Source: Deinococcus budaensis
GTDB taxonomy: Bacteria; Deinococcota; Deinococci; Deinococcales; Deinococcaceae
Assembly: GCF_014201885.1 (NCBI RefSeq)
Contig: NZ_JACHFN010000005.1
Span: 124,001 to 188,000 of the forward strand
Length of the DNA: 64,000 nucleotides
Reading direction: 5' to 3'
Shown: positions 8,625 through 16,299 of the stretch, one piece after another
How the letters are laid out: each line of letters opens with the position of its first letter
Position numbering within the stretch: position 1 is the first letter of the stretch
Made by a program: the position numbers and the translations under genes
The notes under the pieces: model-generated
Databases searched by the model: none
Told to the model about the DNA's origin: nothing
Seen by the model: only the letters and a program-made list of their open reading frames with translations

Positions 8625-9817
8625 GCAACGGGATGAACGTCGGAAAGAGCAGCTTCGGAAGCTTCTTCAAGAACTGGGGGTCCGACCCGGCGCCGACCCC
8701 TGGTCCCCAGGCGGCACCGACCGCGGCGGTCCAGCCCGACCCCGTGCCGTCGCCGGTGCAGGAACCGCCGGTGGCCCCCACCGCACCAGTGCCGGACGCG
8801 CCCGCGCTGCTGGCTCCCCCCGCGGCCGTGCCCCCGCCGCCCGCACCCGCCGCGCCTCCCCCGGCCGTGACGGAACCCGTGCCCCCTGCTCCTGAGGCTC
8901 AGTCCCCCGCGCTGGAGCAGAGCGCGCCTGCGGACGAGGCAGACGACCCGGAGGGCAGCGACGAGGAAGAAGAGGAAGGGGCCGAGGAGGCCGGTGAGAC
9001 CGCTCCCACCGAGGTGGAGGAAGCGGCCAGCGTGCCGGAGGCCGGGGACGCCCCCGGGTTGCCCGCCCCGACCGGAGAGGTGTTCGGACACCTCGCGAGC
9101 CTGATGAGCCCGGGCAGCGCCCTGGCCTTCACGCTGAGCCTCGGCGAGGATGGCCGCCTCACCGCCCAGGTGAGGCCCCTGAACCTGCCCGCGCTTCCGG
9201 AACTGACGCTCACCGGCACGGTGGAGGAGTTCGACACCGCCGAGCTGCTGTACGCGCTGCGCGAGTACCGCCCGGCCGTGCAGGGCGGACTGCGGGACCA
9301 GGCGCGCAGCCAGGCGAAGGCCGTGCAGACGAAGACGGCCGCGCCCGCCTCGCCGAGCCCCGCACCGGCGGCCAGCGACCGCAACAAGGGCAAGCTGAGG
9401 ATCGCGGTGGATGTCCCCGGCGCTGGCTTGAAGGCGACCCTGGGCGGCCACGGCATCACGGTGAAGGTGGGGGAAAACGACCTGGCCCCGGGCCGGTACA
9501 CCGTCGAGGCCAGCGCCGAGGGCTACAGGGCGGCCAAGCAGGCGGTGAAGGTCGAACGCGGGAAGACGGCCGAACTCGCCTTCACCCTGGGCGGCTCGCT
9601 GGAGGTCCAGGCGCCAGGTGGGGCGGCCGTCACGGTCCTCGATCCCGCAGGAAACCCGGTGAATCCGGCTGGACCGCTCCCGGAGGGCATGTACAAGGTC
9701 CTGGTCGAGGCCGAGCAGAAAAAACCCTTCACCTGGCACGGCACGGTGAAGGCAGGCGCGCCCACAAAGGTGACGGCGACGCTGGACGACGCGCCCCAAA
9801 CGCTCTTCGGGTCGTAA
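8621..9817 (+). CDS. PRTRC system protein E with a C-terminal PEGA-like region
   Basis: PRTRC proteins form a conserved plasmid cassette of unknown function. This 398-residue protein has a short N-terminal segment (KSSFGSFFKNWGSDP), a long Pro/Ala-rich then strongly acidic linker (about residues 20-140), a central domain starting VFGHLASLMSPGSALAFTLS and continuing RPLNLPALPELTLTGTVEEF, which fits protein E, and a C-terminal beta-rich tail with PEGA-like repeats (PGRYTVEASAEGYRAAKQAV and MYKVLVEAEQKKPFTWHGTV). ATG 8621 follows GTGGAGG. Protein C follows, as is usual in PRTRC cassettes. The disordered linker and PEGA-like tail seem to be additions to the basic E domain. Confidence 0.65.
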   Translation: MSNGMNVGKSSFGSFFKNWGSDPAPTPGPQAAPTAAVQPDPVPSPVQEPPVAPTAPVPDAPALLAPPAAVPPPPAPAAPPPAVTEPVPPAPEAQSPALEQSAPADEADDPEGSDEEEEEGAEEAGETAPTEVEEAASVPEAGDAPGLPAPTGEVFGHLASLMSPGSALAFTLSLGEDGRLTAQVRPLNLPALPELTLTGTVEEFDTAELLYALREYRPAVQGGLRDQARSQAKAVQTKTAAPASPSPAPAASDRNKGKLRIAVDVPGAGLKATLGGHGITVKVGENDLAPGRYTVEASAEGYRAAKQAVKVERGKTAELAFTLGGSLEVQAPGGAAVTVLDPAGNPVNPAGPLPEGMYKVLVEAEQKKPFTWHGTVKAGAPTKVTATLDDAPQTLFGS

Positions 9818-9825
9818 CAGGGGTC

Positions 9826-9850
9826 GGAGGGGGCCGGAAGCGCCCCCTCC
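9826..9850 (+). terminator. Hairpin between protein E and protein C genes
   Basis: GGAGGGGGC pairs with GCCCCCTCC around a short loop, starting 8 bases after the protein E stop. There is no T tract; it could attenuate read-through into protein C. Confidence 0.45.
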
Positions 9851-9861
9851 ACGGTCAGGGC

Positions 9862-9877
9862 GGGAAGTCACCTTCCC
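9862..9877 (+). promoter_or_regulatory. Small hairpin abutting the protein C ribosome binding site
   Basis: GGGAAG / CTTCCC with loop TCAC, immediately followed by AGGAGG and ATG 9891. It sits where the GTC-hairpin lies in other leaders but has a different sequence. Confidence 0.4.
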
Positions 9878-9890
9878 AGGAGGAACACCT

Positions 9891-10106
9891 ATGGAAGCAA
9901 ACGTCGTGGTCCGCAAGTTCGTGTACGCCGATCTCAACGGGGGGCAGCCGATGAACGACCCCAACCCTTCGGGCACGCCGGACGACGTGCGCAAGCTGCT
10001 GGCGGTGAACACCCCGTCCCTGACCAACGCCAGCATCGAGGGGCCGGAGGTGGAGGGGAACGTCCACAAGTACACCTTCCGCCGCGCGGTCGGCACGAAG
10101 GGCTGA
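9891..10106 (+). CDS. PRTRC system protein C
   Basis: 71 residues. The sequence VRKFVYADLNGGQPMNDPNP, then DDVRKLLAVNTPSLTNASIE and GPEVEGNVHKYTFRRAVGTK, matches the PRTRC protein C pattern, including the terminal F-x-R-A-V-G-T-K-G. Start ATG 9891 follows AGGAGG at seven bases. The role of protein C is unknown; it is an expected component between proteins E and B/ThiF. Confidence 0.8.
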   Translation: MEANVVVRKFVYADLNGGQPMNDPNPSGTPDDVRKLLAVNTPSLTNASIEGPEVEGNVHKYTFRRAVGTKG

Positions 10107-10123
10107 CCCTGGCCTGCCACCTG

Positions 10124-10150
10124 GTGCCGCCTCCTCCCCGGGGGCGGCAC
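10124..10150 (+). promoter_or_regulatory. Hairpin in the leader of the first paralogue
   Basis: GTGCCGCC (10124-10131) pairs with GGCGGCAC (10143-10150), between the protein C stop and the next gene. It may be a terminator or stabiliser. Confidence 0.4.
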
Positions 10151-10173
10151 CCTTCACGCACCGCGAGGTGACC

Positions 10174-11148
10174 ATGTTGCTCCACGCCGCTCCTGCCACC
10201 GTGCTCGCCGCCCTCTCCCCCGCCGTCACCGAACTGAAGCTGCGGCCCCTCGCCCTGGCGATGGCCGAGCGGGACTTCACCGGTAAGCCAGGCACCGTGC
10301 TGAACTACGTGCTCAGCGGCCTGCAAGACACCTTGCAGCATCTCCCCCACCATCTCGAAGCGGTGGTGGACACCTGCCGCACCGAGCAGGGAGAGGTGCT
10401 GCGGGTGCAGTTCCACTATCAGCCGGTGCGGACCTTTACGGCCATGCACCTGGGCGGCGCGCGCCGGGTGCTGCACAAGATCCACCGCAGTCTGCTGCCC
10501 GAACTGCTGAGCCGCGCGGCCCACGCCAGCCGTCAGGTCCTGCCCCTGTTCACGCCCGTCGAGGCGCTGGGCTTCTATGCCGAGCACCATCTCCACGGTG
10601 CGGAGAGCGACGAGGACTACGCGGACCTGATCACCGACCTCGGCATGTGGGACGCCGAGCCGCACCTTCCTGTGGAAGCGGCGCTGGATCTCGCGCGGAG
10701 GGCGGACGTCCGCCTGCCCAGCCAGGTGGAACGCCGCGTGCCCGGCTTCAAGCTGTGGCGCCCGGAATCGGTGCTGCCCGAGCTGACGCTGCCCCCCAGG
10801 GTGCAGGCCCTCGTGGCGGACTTGGAGGCGCTCGAACGGCAGGCGGAAACCCTGCCCGAGTACTCCAACGCGGAGTGCTCGGTCTCCCCCGAGGGGCTGT
10901 GGCCGTACTACCGCGAGAGCCTGCTGGTGGACCCCTTCCCGACCCGCGACCAGCAGCGACTGAGCTTCACCCGCGAGATGCACGGGGAACTCCAGTACCA
11001 CGACGGTGAAGAGTACCCGCTCCGCACCTTCGTGCTTCAGGGCGAGCCCGACTTGGAGCGCCTTGACGCCTATCTCACGCAGGTTCCCGCCCTGCAAGAG
11101 AGCGTCCGAACCTGGCTGAAAGCCCTTCATGCCCTGGGAGGGAAGTGA
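10174..11148 (+). CDS. Tandem paralogue 1, candidate PRTRC protein F
   Basis: 324 residues from ATG 10174 (CGAGGTGACC upstream). First of four consecutive genes encoding related proteins of 301-332 residues. Shared features: a start of the form M-x-[IL]-H-[AG]-A (here MLLHAAPATV), an FHYQPVRTF-like beta strand near residue 90, then QVLPLFTPVEALGFYAEHHL (P-x-[FW]-[TS]-P-x-x-A-x-x-x-Y), an acidic helical part, and a C-terminal domain with conserved aromatic positions. Position after protein C is where protein F belongs, but I cannot confirm family membership by eye. No membrane segment. Confidence 0.6.
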   Translation: MLLHAAPATVLAALSPAVTELKLRPLALAMAERDFTGKPGTVLNYVLSGLQDTLQHLPHHLEAVVDTCRTEQGEVLRVQFHYQPVRTFTAMHLGGARRVLHKIHRSLLPELLSRAAHASRQVLPLFTPVEALGFYAEHHLHGAESDEDYADLITDLGMWDAEPHLPVEAALDLARRADVRLPSQVERRVPGFKLWRPESVLPELTLPPRVQALVADLEALERQAETLPEYSNAECSVSPEGLWPYYRESLLVDPFPTRDQQRLSFTREMHGELQYHDGEEYPLRTFVLQGEPDLERLDAYLTQVPALQESVRTWLKALHALGGK

Positions 11149-12110
11149 TGCGAATTCACGCCGCCCCGGCCCGGCTGCGCAGCGGGGTCCACAGCCCTTC
11201 GCTGGTGGAGTTCGGCCAGCTCTGCCTCGAGGCGGACTGCACGCCCGCGCGCGACCCGGAGCCGGACGAGACACCCCGGGCCTACGTCGAGGAGGCCCTG
11301 CTGGTCCCCCTGCGCCGCCTCAAGCTGCCCTGCCACTTCGGGGTCTTCGCCGACCAGGAAGACCTGATCGCGTACGTGAACCTGGACGACGAGAAGCACG
11401 AGACCGTCTCCCTGGCTGGGGCGGCACGGGCCTGGGGGCATCCCTTCGTGGCCGGGTTGCTGCCTCACCTGCACGCTGTGGCGAGGCCCGTCATGCCCGT
11501 GATCTCCCCTTTCGACGCCGGGGACCACCTGCTGGGCATGTACGGCAACTTCACCATGCCGGGCGAGCAGCAGGAGATCGTGGAGGGCCTGGCGGAGTGG
11601 TACGGCGTCGAGGGTGAGGACGCGGACGCCCTTCAAACGGCGCTGGAGGCTCAGGGCCGCCCGACCCCCCGCACCCTCCTGCGTGAGTTCGGCCCGTTCC
11701 TCTCGGTCCCCGCGACCCTGGAGGGGCTCGCGGCGCAGGCTGCCGGGTTGCCCGGGCGGGCGCTGGCCGTGGTGCGGCGGCTCCAGCAGGCCGAGGCTGT
11801 CGCGGCGAGGCTTCACCCCGTGTCCCCTGATGACTGGCCGGACTCCATGTCCGCCCCGTACAGCCTGGACGGCGAGGACCCGGTGGTCGTGCTGCTCACG
11901 ACGACGCCAGCGGGCAGCCAGGACCTGGGCTGGGTCGAGCACGCCTTTCACAGCCTTCAGGCACAGATGAACGAGGCGGGAGCTCGCCCCCTGCACGCCT
12001 GGGACCTGCACCGGCCCGAGCAGCGCCGCGCGGCCGCCGCCTACCTGCGCCACGCCCCGGAGTTGGCACGGCACGTGCGGGCGATCCTCGCCGACCTGCG
12101 CGCCGCGTGA
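11148..12110 (+). CDS. Tandem paralogue 2, candidate PRTRC protein F
   Basis: 320 residues from ATG 11148, which overlaps the previous stop by one base and follows GGGAGGGAAG. It keeps the family start MRIHAAPARL, a YVNLDDEKH strand, the block MPVISPFDAGDHLLGMYGNF, and the acidic helical middle (EYGVEGEDADALQTAL-like). Its C-terminal domain contains DPVVVLLTTTPAG, comparable with PHVIVFYDGDDG in paralogue 4. Translational coupling to paralogue 1 suggests that the products are needed together. Confidence 0.6.
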   Translation: MRIHAAPARLRSGVHSPSLVEFGQLCLEADCTPARDPEPDETPRAYVEEALLVPLRRLKLPCHFGVFADQEDLIAYVNLDDEKHETVSLAGAARAWGHPFVAGLLPHLHAVARPVMPVISPFDAGDHLLGMYGNFTMPGEQQEIVEGLAEWYGVEGEDADALQTALEAQGRPTPRTLLREFGPFLSVPATLEGLAAQAAGLPGRALAVVRRLQQAEAVAARLHPVSPDDWPDSMSAPYSLDGEDPVVVLLTTTPAGSQDLGWVEHAFHSLQAQMNEAGARPLHAWDLHRPEQRRAAAAYLRHAPELARHVRAILADLRAA

Positions 12111-12116
12111 CCAGGA

Positions 12117-12135
12117 GTCGCCCGCCTCCCGGCGA
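12117..12135 (+). promoter_or_regulatory. GTC-hairpin element copy 6 (divergent)
   Basis: GTCGCC...GGCGA: a 5-bp stem TCGCC / GGCGA with loop CGCCTCCC, followed by GGAGGAAG and ATG 12150. The stem includes part of the GTC, so this copy is less typical. Confidence 0.4.
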
Positions 12136-12149
12136 GCCGGAGGAAGACC

Positions 12150-13148
12150 ATGCAGATTCATGGAGCGCGCTTCCACCTGAGCGAGCAGCCGGATGCGGCG
12201 CCGCCCGCCGGATTCGATCACCTGATCCGGGCGGGCGTACCCCTGGCCTCCCCTCCCCTGCCGGACGACCATCCCAGCGTCTGGGCGTTCCGCGAGGTGC
12301 TGACGCCACTCCTCGCACCCCTGGACGAACTGGACTGCGCGTGCCGGGTCTACGAGGTGACCCGGCGCACGCGCGCCCTGGCCGTGGGGTTCGTGCGCCA
12401 CACCCAGGGCATGAACATCCCTCACATCGATCACCTGCCCGCGCTGTACGGAGGGTTGCCGGAGGGGACGCTCGGCAGCGTGCTGTCCCACCTGTGCGAG
12501 GGGGCGGCGGGGGTCTATCCGGTCTTCACCCCACAGTTCGCGCTGGAGTACACCTTCCCCGAGATCGACGTCACCACCACCTCGGGACGCGAGAAGGGAC
12601 TGTGGCAGCTCGCCGAGGAATACGGCATCGAGGCCGACGACCTGCCCGCCCTGGAAGCGGCCCTGGCCAAGGAGGGCACGACCACGCCGACCGTCATGGC
12701 CGAGGCGCTGGCGCCCTACCTGACCGAGGCCCCGTTCGAGTTGGAACATCTCGCGCGCCTGGCCGCCGGGCACCCCCACCTGCGCCGGGTGGTTCGCGCC
12801 CTGACGGCCCTGCACGAGGCCTCGCGGCAGGTGCCGACCCCCGAGTGGGACGATTGGAAGGCCGGGGAGGACGGCCCCTTCTACAGCGCCACGGTGAGTG
12901 GGTTCGCCGCCGCGCTGTTCGTCTCCGCGCCGGGGCAGCCCGGGCAGCGCCACGTACCCTGCCAGGTCGAACACGCCCTGGACGACCTGGGCGACCGGGG
13001 CATGAACACCGAGTTCGCGCCGCACTGGGCAGTGTATCTGGGTGACCCCGCCGCCGCCCGTCGGCTGCTGGACTACGTGGCCGTCGCGCCGCGCATGCAA
13101 CGCGCCGCGCAGGCGGTCCTCAGAGAACTCGCACGGAGGCCGTCATGA
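12150..13148 (+). CDS. Tandem paralogue 3, candidate PRTRC protein F
   Basis: 332 residues from ATG 12150 (GGAGGAAG upstream). Family start MQIHGARFHL, motif block GVYPVFTPQFALEYTFPEID, then the acidic helix KGLWQLAEEYGIEADDLPAL and the C-terminal domain. It ends overlapping the next small gene by four bases (ATGA). The four paralogues differ from one another over most of their length and keep only the start, the T/S-P-x-x-A motif and the domain layout, so the duplication is old. Confidence 0.6.
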   Translation: MQIHGARFHLSEQPDAAPPAGFDHLIRAGVPLASPPLPDDHPSVWAFREVLTPLLAPLDELDCACRVYEVTRRTRALAVGFVRHTQGMNIPHIDHLPALYGGLPEGTLGSVLSHLCEGAAGVYPVFTPQFALEYTFPEIDVTTTSGREKGLWQLAEEYGIEADDLPALEAALAKEGTTTPTVMAEALAPYLTEAPFELEHLARLAAGHPHLRRVVRALTALHEASRQVPTPEWDDWKAGEDGPFYSATVSGFAAALFVSAPGQPGQRHVPCQVEHALDDLGDRGMNTEFAPHWAVYLGDPAAARRLLDYVAVAPRMQRAAQAVLRELARRPS

Positions 13149-13333
13149 ACAAACAGGAGCTGATCAAGTGGCTGCGGACCGCACCCCAGGACCCCCAGGA
13201 CGCGGGGGCGAAGATTCTAGAGGGGGAACGCTCGCCCGAGCACCGCACCCTCGCCCAGACAGTCGCCGGGCTGAAGCACGTCGGCCCGGCGCTGCACACC
13301 CCACACCCCGACGAAGCGGAACTTCTGCCGTGA
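13145..13333 (+). CDS. 62-residue orphan protein inside the paralogue array
   Basis: ATG 13145 overlaps the preceding stop and the gene's own stop overlaps GTG 13330 of paralogue 4, so it is translationally coupled on both sides. Sequence MNKQELIKWLRTAPQDPQDA continues charged and soluble. No family recognised. Coupling is the main support for it being real. Confidence 0.55.
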   Translation: MNKQELIKWLRTAPQDPQDAGAKILEGERSPEHRTLAQTVAGLKHVGPALHTPHPDEAELLP

Positions 13334-14235
13334 ACATCCACGGGGCGAGGTCCCACCAGCGCAGCCACACGATTCACGAGCACGCGGGCGTGTTCGAGCA
13401 GCTCGCCCGGTATGGGCTGCTGCCCGGACGGCCCCAACCGGGCGAGACGTTGCCGGTATTCGCCGGGCGGGCCCTTGAGGACGGCTTGCGGGCCCGTTTC
13501 CCGGAGTCCGCCGTCCCCACACTGCGCCTGGAGGTCGCGGGCCACCACCTCCACCACCACTCGGCTACGCTGGAGGTGAGTTACGAGCCGGTGATCGAGT
13601 CCCGCGGCCTCTCGGCGGAGTTCCTGGACGCCACCGACCCGCTGTGGTTGCAAACGGTCATGGCCTACCTCAGCACCGCCAGCTCGCAGGGCCTGTCCGT
13701 GTGGACCCCTTACGACGCCTGGCATTACTACACCCGGGAGTGGGGCGACTTCGAAAGCTTCCGGCGCCACTGCGCGGTAGAGCAGCAGGTCCCGGAAAAG
13801 GAGCTGACCGACCGGGACGTACAGGACTGGGCCGCGGCCTTTGAGATGCTCGATCCCTGGACGGTGGCGCGGCTGTTTCGCCTCGACCCGGGGCGTAAGC
13901 TGCTCTCCCTCCCCGCCCTGGAGCGCCAGGCCGCCACACCGCTGCACCGCCGTATCGCCGAGCAGCTCGCAGCGCTGGTACACCTCGATTGGCGCCTCCC
14001 GGCCGGGCACACTTCGCAAAAGCAACCCTGCCCCCACGTGATCGTCTTTTACGACGGGGACGACGGACTGTGTCTGGAACTGGCCGCCGAGGTCCTGGAT
14101 ATGCTCGACACCGGTCCAGCTCTGCGGGTGAACGTGGACCCGGGAGGGCTGAGGGTCTTCAACACCTACGCCAGGAACGCCCAGACGCTGTTCCGCCGCA
14201 CCGAGGCGCTGCTCGACCTGCTCCAGGAACTCTAA
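13330..14235 (+). CDS. Tandem paralogue 4, candidate PRTRC protein F
   Basis: 301 residues from GTG 13330. Family start VNIHGARSHQ, strand ATLEVSYEPV, motif block GLSVWTPYDAWHYYTREW, helical middle with DVQDWAAAFEMLDPWTV, and a C-terminal domain with LDWRLPAGHTSQKQPCPHVI and VDPGGLRVFNTYARNAQTLF. A diverged second copy of this C-terminal domain lies at 15040-15382. Confidence 0.6.
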   Translation: MNIHGARSHQRSHTIHEHAGVFEQLARYGLLPGRPQPGETLPVFAGRALEDGLRARFPESAVPTLRLEVAGHHLHHHSATLEVSYEPVIESRGLSAEFLDATDPLWLQTVMAYLSTASSQGLSVWTPYDAWHYYTREWGDFESFRRHCAVEQQVPEKELTDRDVQDWAAAFEMLDPWTVARLFRLDPGRKLLSLPALERQAATPLHRRIAEQLAALVHLDWRLPAGHTSQKQPCPHVIVFYDGDDGLCLELAAEVLDMLDTGPALRVNVDPGGLRVFNTYARNAQTLFRRTEALLDLLQEL

Positions 14236-14259
14236 CGCCGGGCAGCTCTTCCACCGGGT

Positions 14260-14276
14260 GTCGCCGCTGACGCGGC
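14260..14276 (+). promoter_or_regulatory. GTC-hairpin element copy 7
   Basis: GTC plus stem GCCGC / GCGGC with loop TGAC, followed by AGGAGGAAGG and ATG 14288. It now drives only a 27-codon remnant, which indicates that a larger gene once stood here. Confidence 0.6.
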
Positions 14277-14287
14277 AGGAGGAAGGC

Positions 14288-14371
14288 ATGCCGACCCTTC
14301 TTCGGGAAGAAGACGCGGCTCGGCGTCACCTCACCAGCTCCCAGGACGGCTTTGAAGCCTGCATCCTCTAG
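14288..14371 (+). pseudogene. 27-codon remnant behind a complete leader
   Basis: ATG 14288 with an excellent AGGAGGAAGG site opens a 27-codon frame (MPTLLREEDAARRHLTSSQD, ending CIL) that stops at 14371. Given the intact GTC-hairpin and ribosome binding site, this is likely the 5' end of a deleted gene, though a functional small peptide is possible. Confidence 0.35.
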
Positions 14372-14433
14372 CAAAATGACCGACTCCACGGTTATCGACG
14401 TGCCAGGGGGTAGAAAAGCCTAAATTTCGATGA

Positions 14434-14661
14434 ACCACTCCTCAAATCGAAGCCACCCTGCGAAGTACCGACTGGCAGGCCCTCGCCGAGCAGAAGGCGG
14501 CGCTCGTCGACCTGCGCGCGACCCTCAACGAGGAGGGGGACCGCTACGGCAAGCTCAGCGGCCTGATTCACTTCCTTGAGGCTCTGTTAGACAGCGCTGA
14601 GGCCGATGGGTTCCCCGTTGTCTTCCTGACCGATCCCGACGAGGGCGACGATGAAAGTTGA
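14434..14661 (+). pseudogene. 5'-truncated copy of the 17880 gene
   Basis: A frame open from 14434 to a stop at 14661 has no ATG, GTG or TTG start. It encodes RSTDWQALAEQKAALVDLRA, then LSGLIHFLEALLDSAEADGF and PVVFLTDPDEG. These match the intact protein at 17880 (RTDWALLGQQKLQLVLVIDD ... LSGILHWIDALQDAAQAEGY ... PTVFLLDVEED). The start codon appears lost. Confidence 0.6.
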
Positions 14662-14682
14662 CCAGAGCGTGAAGGAGATCCA

Positions 14683-14937
14683 GTGAGAGGAAAGCACGCC
14701 TACAAGTTCCACGTCAGCGGCGCCCTCACGGTCAGCGCCGACGTCACCGTGATCGCCGCGAGCCAAGAGGAGGCTGAGGCCTGGGTCCGCAAGCAGCTCG
14801 ACCTGCGCGCCTCGAACCTCACCAACGAGTTGCAGGAATCCGCCGTGGAACAGGTTCGCAAGGAGATGGGAAGTGACGAGTTCGAGGTCGAGCTGACGGA
14901 GGTCCGCGAACCCACCGAGGACGACGAGGAGGCGTGA
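14683..14937 (+). CDS. Small acidic-tailed hypothetical protein
   Basis: 84 residues from GTG 14683, with AAGGAGATCCA just upstream. The sequence has an antiparallel-strand look (YKFHVSGALTVSADVTVIAA) followed by a helix with regularly spaced charges (EEAEAWVRKQLDLRASNLTN) and a tail EVREPTEDDEEA. No family recognised. It lies between two remnants. Confidence 0.5.
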   Translation: MRGKHAYKFHVSGALTVSADVTVIAASQEEAEAWVRKQLDLRASNLTNELQESAVEQVRKEMGSDEFEVELTEVREPTEDDEEA

Positions 14938-15039
14938 GCAGCGGCGCCTTCCTTTCCCTTGGTGGCATGGCCCCGCTTTTTGGGCGATCTCTCCCCGTCA
15001 TCGCCAGAGGCGCGTTCGCTGTCCGGGCGCACCTCGCTC

Positions 15040-15382
15040 CCGCTCAGCCCATCCCTCTCCAGGCCGTGGAACGCCAGGCGGTTACGTCCCTGCAACAACG
15101 TATCGCCGAGCGGCTCACGGAACTGTTGCGACTCGACTGGCGCATTCCCGCCGGTAACACATCGCAGAAGCAACTCTGTCCCCACGTCATCGTCTTTCAC
15201 AACGGCGACGAGGGCCTGTGCCTGGAACTGGCCGCCGAGTTCCTGGAGATACTCGACACCGGCCCAACCCTGCGGGTTGACGTGGACCCCGGGGGGCTTA
15301 TGGTCTTCAACACCTACGCCAGCACGCCCAAGCCCTCTTCCACCACACTGAGACGCTGCTAGACCTGCTTCAGGAACTGTAA
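15040..15382 (+). pseudogene. Second copy of the paralogue-4 C-terminal domain
   Basis: The frame open from 14934 encodes, from about 15043, LQAVERQAVTSLQQRIAERL, LDWRIPAGNTSQKQLCPHVI and VDVDPGGLMVFNTYA, closely matching paralogue 4 (LPALERQAATPLHRRIAEQL, LDWRLPAGHTSQKQPCPHVI, VNVDPGGLRVFNTYA). A frameshift near 15322 moves the last part (HAQALFHHTETLLDLLQEL) into another frame. Only the C-terminal third is present, so this is a truncated, frameshifted duplicate. Confidence 0.75.
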
Positions 15383-15497
15383 GCCGGGGACGGGCGGCCC
15401 TCCGCACAGCCTCGCACGAGCGCGCCATGCGTACGAGCGGTCGCCTCCGAGGCCTCGGGGAGAAGCTCGACCAGCCACTGCCAGCCCCGCCCGTCAC

Positions 15498-15884
15498 TCA
15501 GTGCATTTGAGCGATCTGAATGAGATTCCCGCATGTATCGTCGAACACCGCCGTCGTGACCGGGCCCATCGCCACGGGCGGCTGCGTGAAGCGCACGCCC
15601 GCCCGCTGCAACCGGTCATACTCTGCCTGCACGTCTTCGACACGGAACGAGGTGTAGGGGATGCCGTCCTCCACCAGCGCCGTCTTGAACGGCCCCACCG
15701 CAGGATGCTGGTCGGGTTCCAGCAGCAGCTCGACGCCGTTCGCGTCGCCGGGAGACACGACCGTGAGCCACCGGTAGGCCCCGGCGGGGACATCGGTCTT
15801 CTTCTCGAAATCGAGCGTGCCGGTATAGAAGCTCAACGCCTTTTCCTGGTCGTCTACGAACACACTGGTCACCACGATCTTCAT
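15498..15884 (-). CDS. VOC-family (glyoxalase/bleomycin-resistance fold) protein
   Basis: 128 residues from ATG 15884, chosen because AAGGAGAG lies just upstream. VOC proteins are metal-dependent or binding proteins of paired beta-alpha-beta-beta-beta units. Visible here: KIVVTSVFVDDQEKALSFYT at the start, FEKKTDVPAGAYRWLTVVSP, GVELLLEPDQHPAVGPFKTA, the second repeat with YTSFRVEDVQAEYDRLQRAG and the closing FDDTCGNLIQIAQ. This subgroup often acts as an extradiol dioxygenase-like or unknown enzyme. The start overlaps the upstream ArsR stop by four bases, so the two form an operon, probably repressed by that ArsR. Confidence 0.85.
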   Translation of the reverse strand: MKIVVTSVFVDDQEKALSFYTGTLDFEKKTDVPAGAYRWLTVVSPGDANGVELLLEPDQHPAVGPFKTALVEDGIPYTSFRVEDVQAEYDRLQRAGVRFTQPPVAMGPVTTAVFDDTCGNLIQIAQMH

Positions 15885-16180
15885 GTCTCTCCTTCTTGCC
15901 GTGTGGACCGACTCGGGCTGAGCCAACGCTCCACGATGGCGCCCAGCGGCGTCGTGTCGAGGTGGTGGTACTTGTAGCGGCCCTCCCGCCTGGTCGTGAG
16001 GAGCCCGACCGCCTCAAGCAGGCCAAGGTGTTGGGACACCGCCTGCCGGGTCAGCGCGAGGTCGTAATGCATGGAGAGCCGGGCGCAGAGTTCGAAGAGC
16101 GTCTGGCCGTCCCGTTCGCGGAGGGCGTCGAGGATCGCGCGCCGGGCAGGGGCGGCCAGCGCTTCGTACAGGTCAGCCAC
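15881..16180 (-). CDS. ArsR-family winged-helix repressor
   Basis: 99 residues from GTG 16180, chosen because the -10 box lies 6 bases upstream, which implies a leaderless transcript; longer forms would run through the promoter. Winged-helix sequence: ALAAPARRAILDALRERDGQ, LFELCARLSMHYDLALTRQA, VSQHLGLLEAVGLLTTRREG and RYKYHHLDTTPLGAIVERWL. There is no CVC or other obvious metal site; this type (SdpR/YczG-like) usually controls a neighbouring VOC or SRPBCC gene. It is the first gene of a leftward operon with the VOC protein and overlaps it by four bases. Confidence 0.85.
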   Translation of the reverse strand: MADLYEALAAPARRAILDALRERDGQTLFELCARLSMHYDLALTRQAVSQHLGLLEAVGLLTTRREGRYKYHHLDTTPLGAIVERWLSPSRSTRQEGET

Positions 16181-16186
16181 ACATTC

Positions 16187-16216
16187 AGCATAGGCAAGTA
16201 GCTGCTTGCCTGTCAA
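16187..16216 (-). promoter_or_regulatory. ArsR/VOC operon promoter with operator in its spacer
   Basis: Reading leftward: -35 TTGACA (16216-16211), an 18-base spacer, -10 TATGCT (16192-16187), then GTG at 16180. The spacer is filled by the near-perfect palindrome AGGCAAGTAGCTGCTTGCCT (16192-16211 on the top strand, 18 of 20 positions symmetric), which is a plausible autoregulatory ArsR operator that would block polymerase. Confidence 0.75.
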
Positions 16217-16255
16217 GGTGGGCAGGGGTGGACGGGACGCCCTCTGCCCTCGGTC

Positions 16256-16276
16256 GTCGCGCCCCGGCCGGGGCGC
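16256..16276 (+). promoter_or_regulatory. GTC-hairpin element copy 8
   Basis: GTC plus a perfect 18-base palindrome GCGCCCCGG / CCGGGGCGC without loop bases, 23 bases before ATG 16300; GTCAGGAGGG lies between. Confidence 0.6.
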
Positions 16277-16299
16277 CAGGGTGAAGTCAGGAGGGTTCT

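Noticed and set aside
15494..15793. Leftward frame overlapping the VOC gene
   Set aside because: Out-of-frame shadow of the VOC gene, which has the real start, ribosome binding site and fold motifs.
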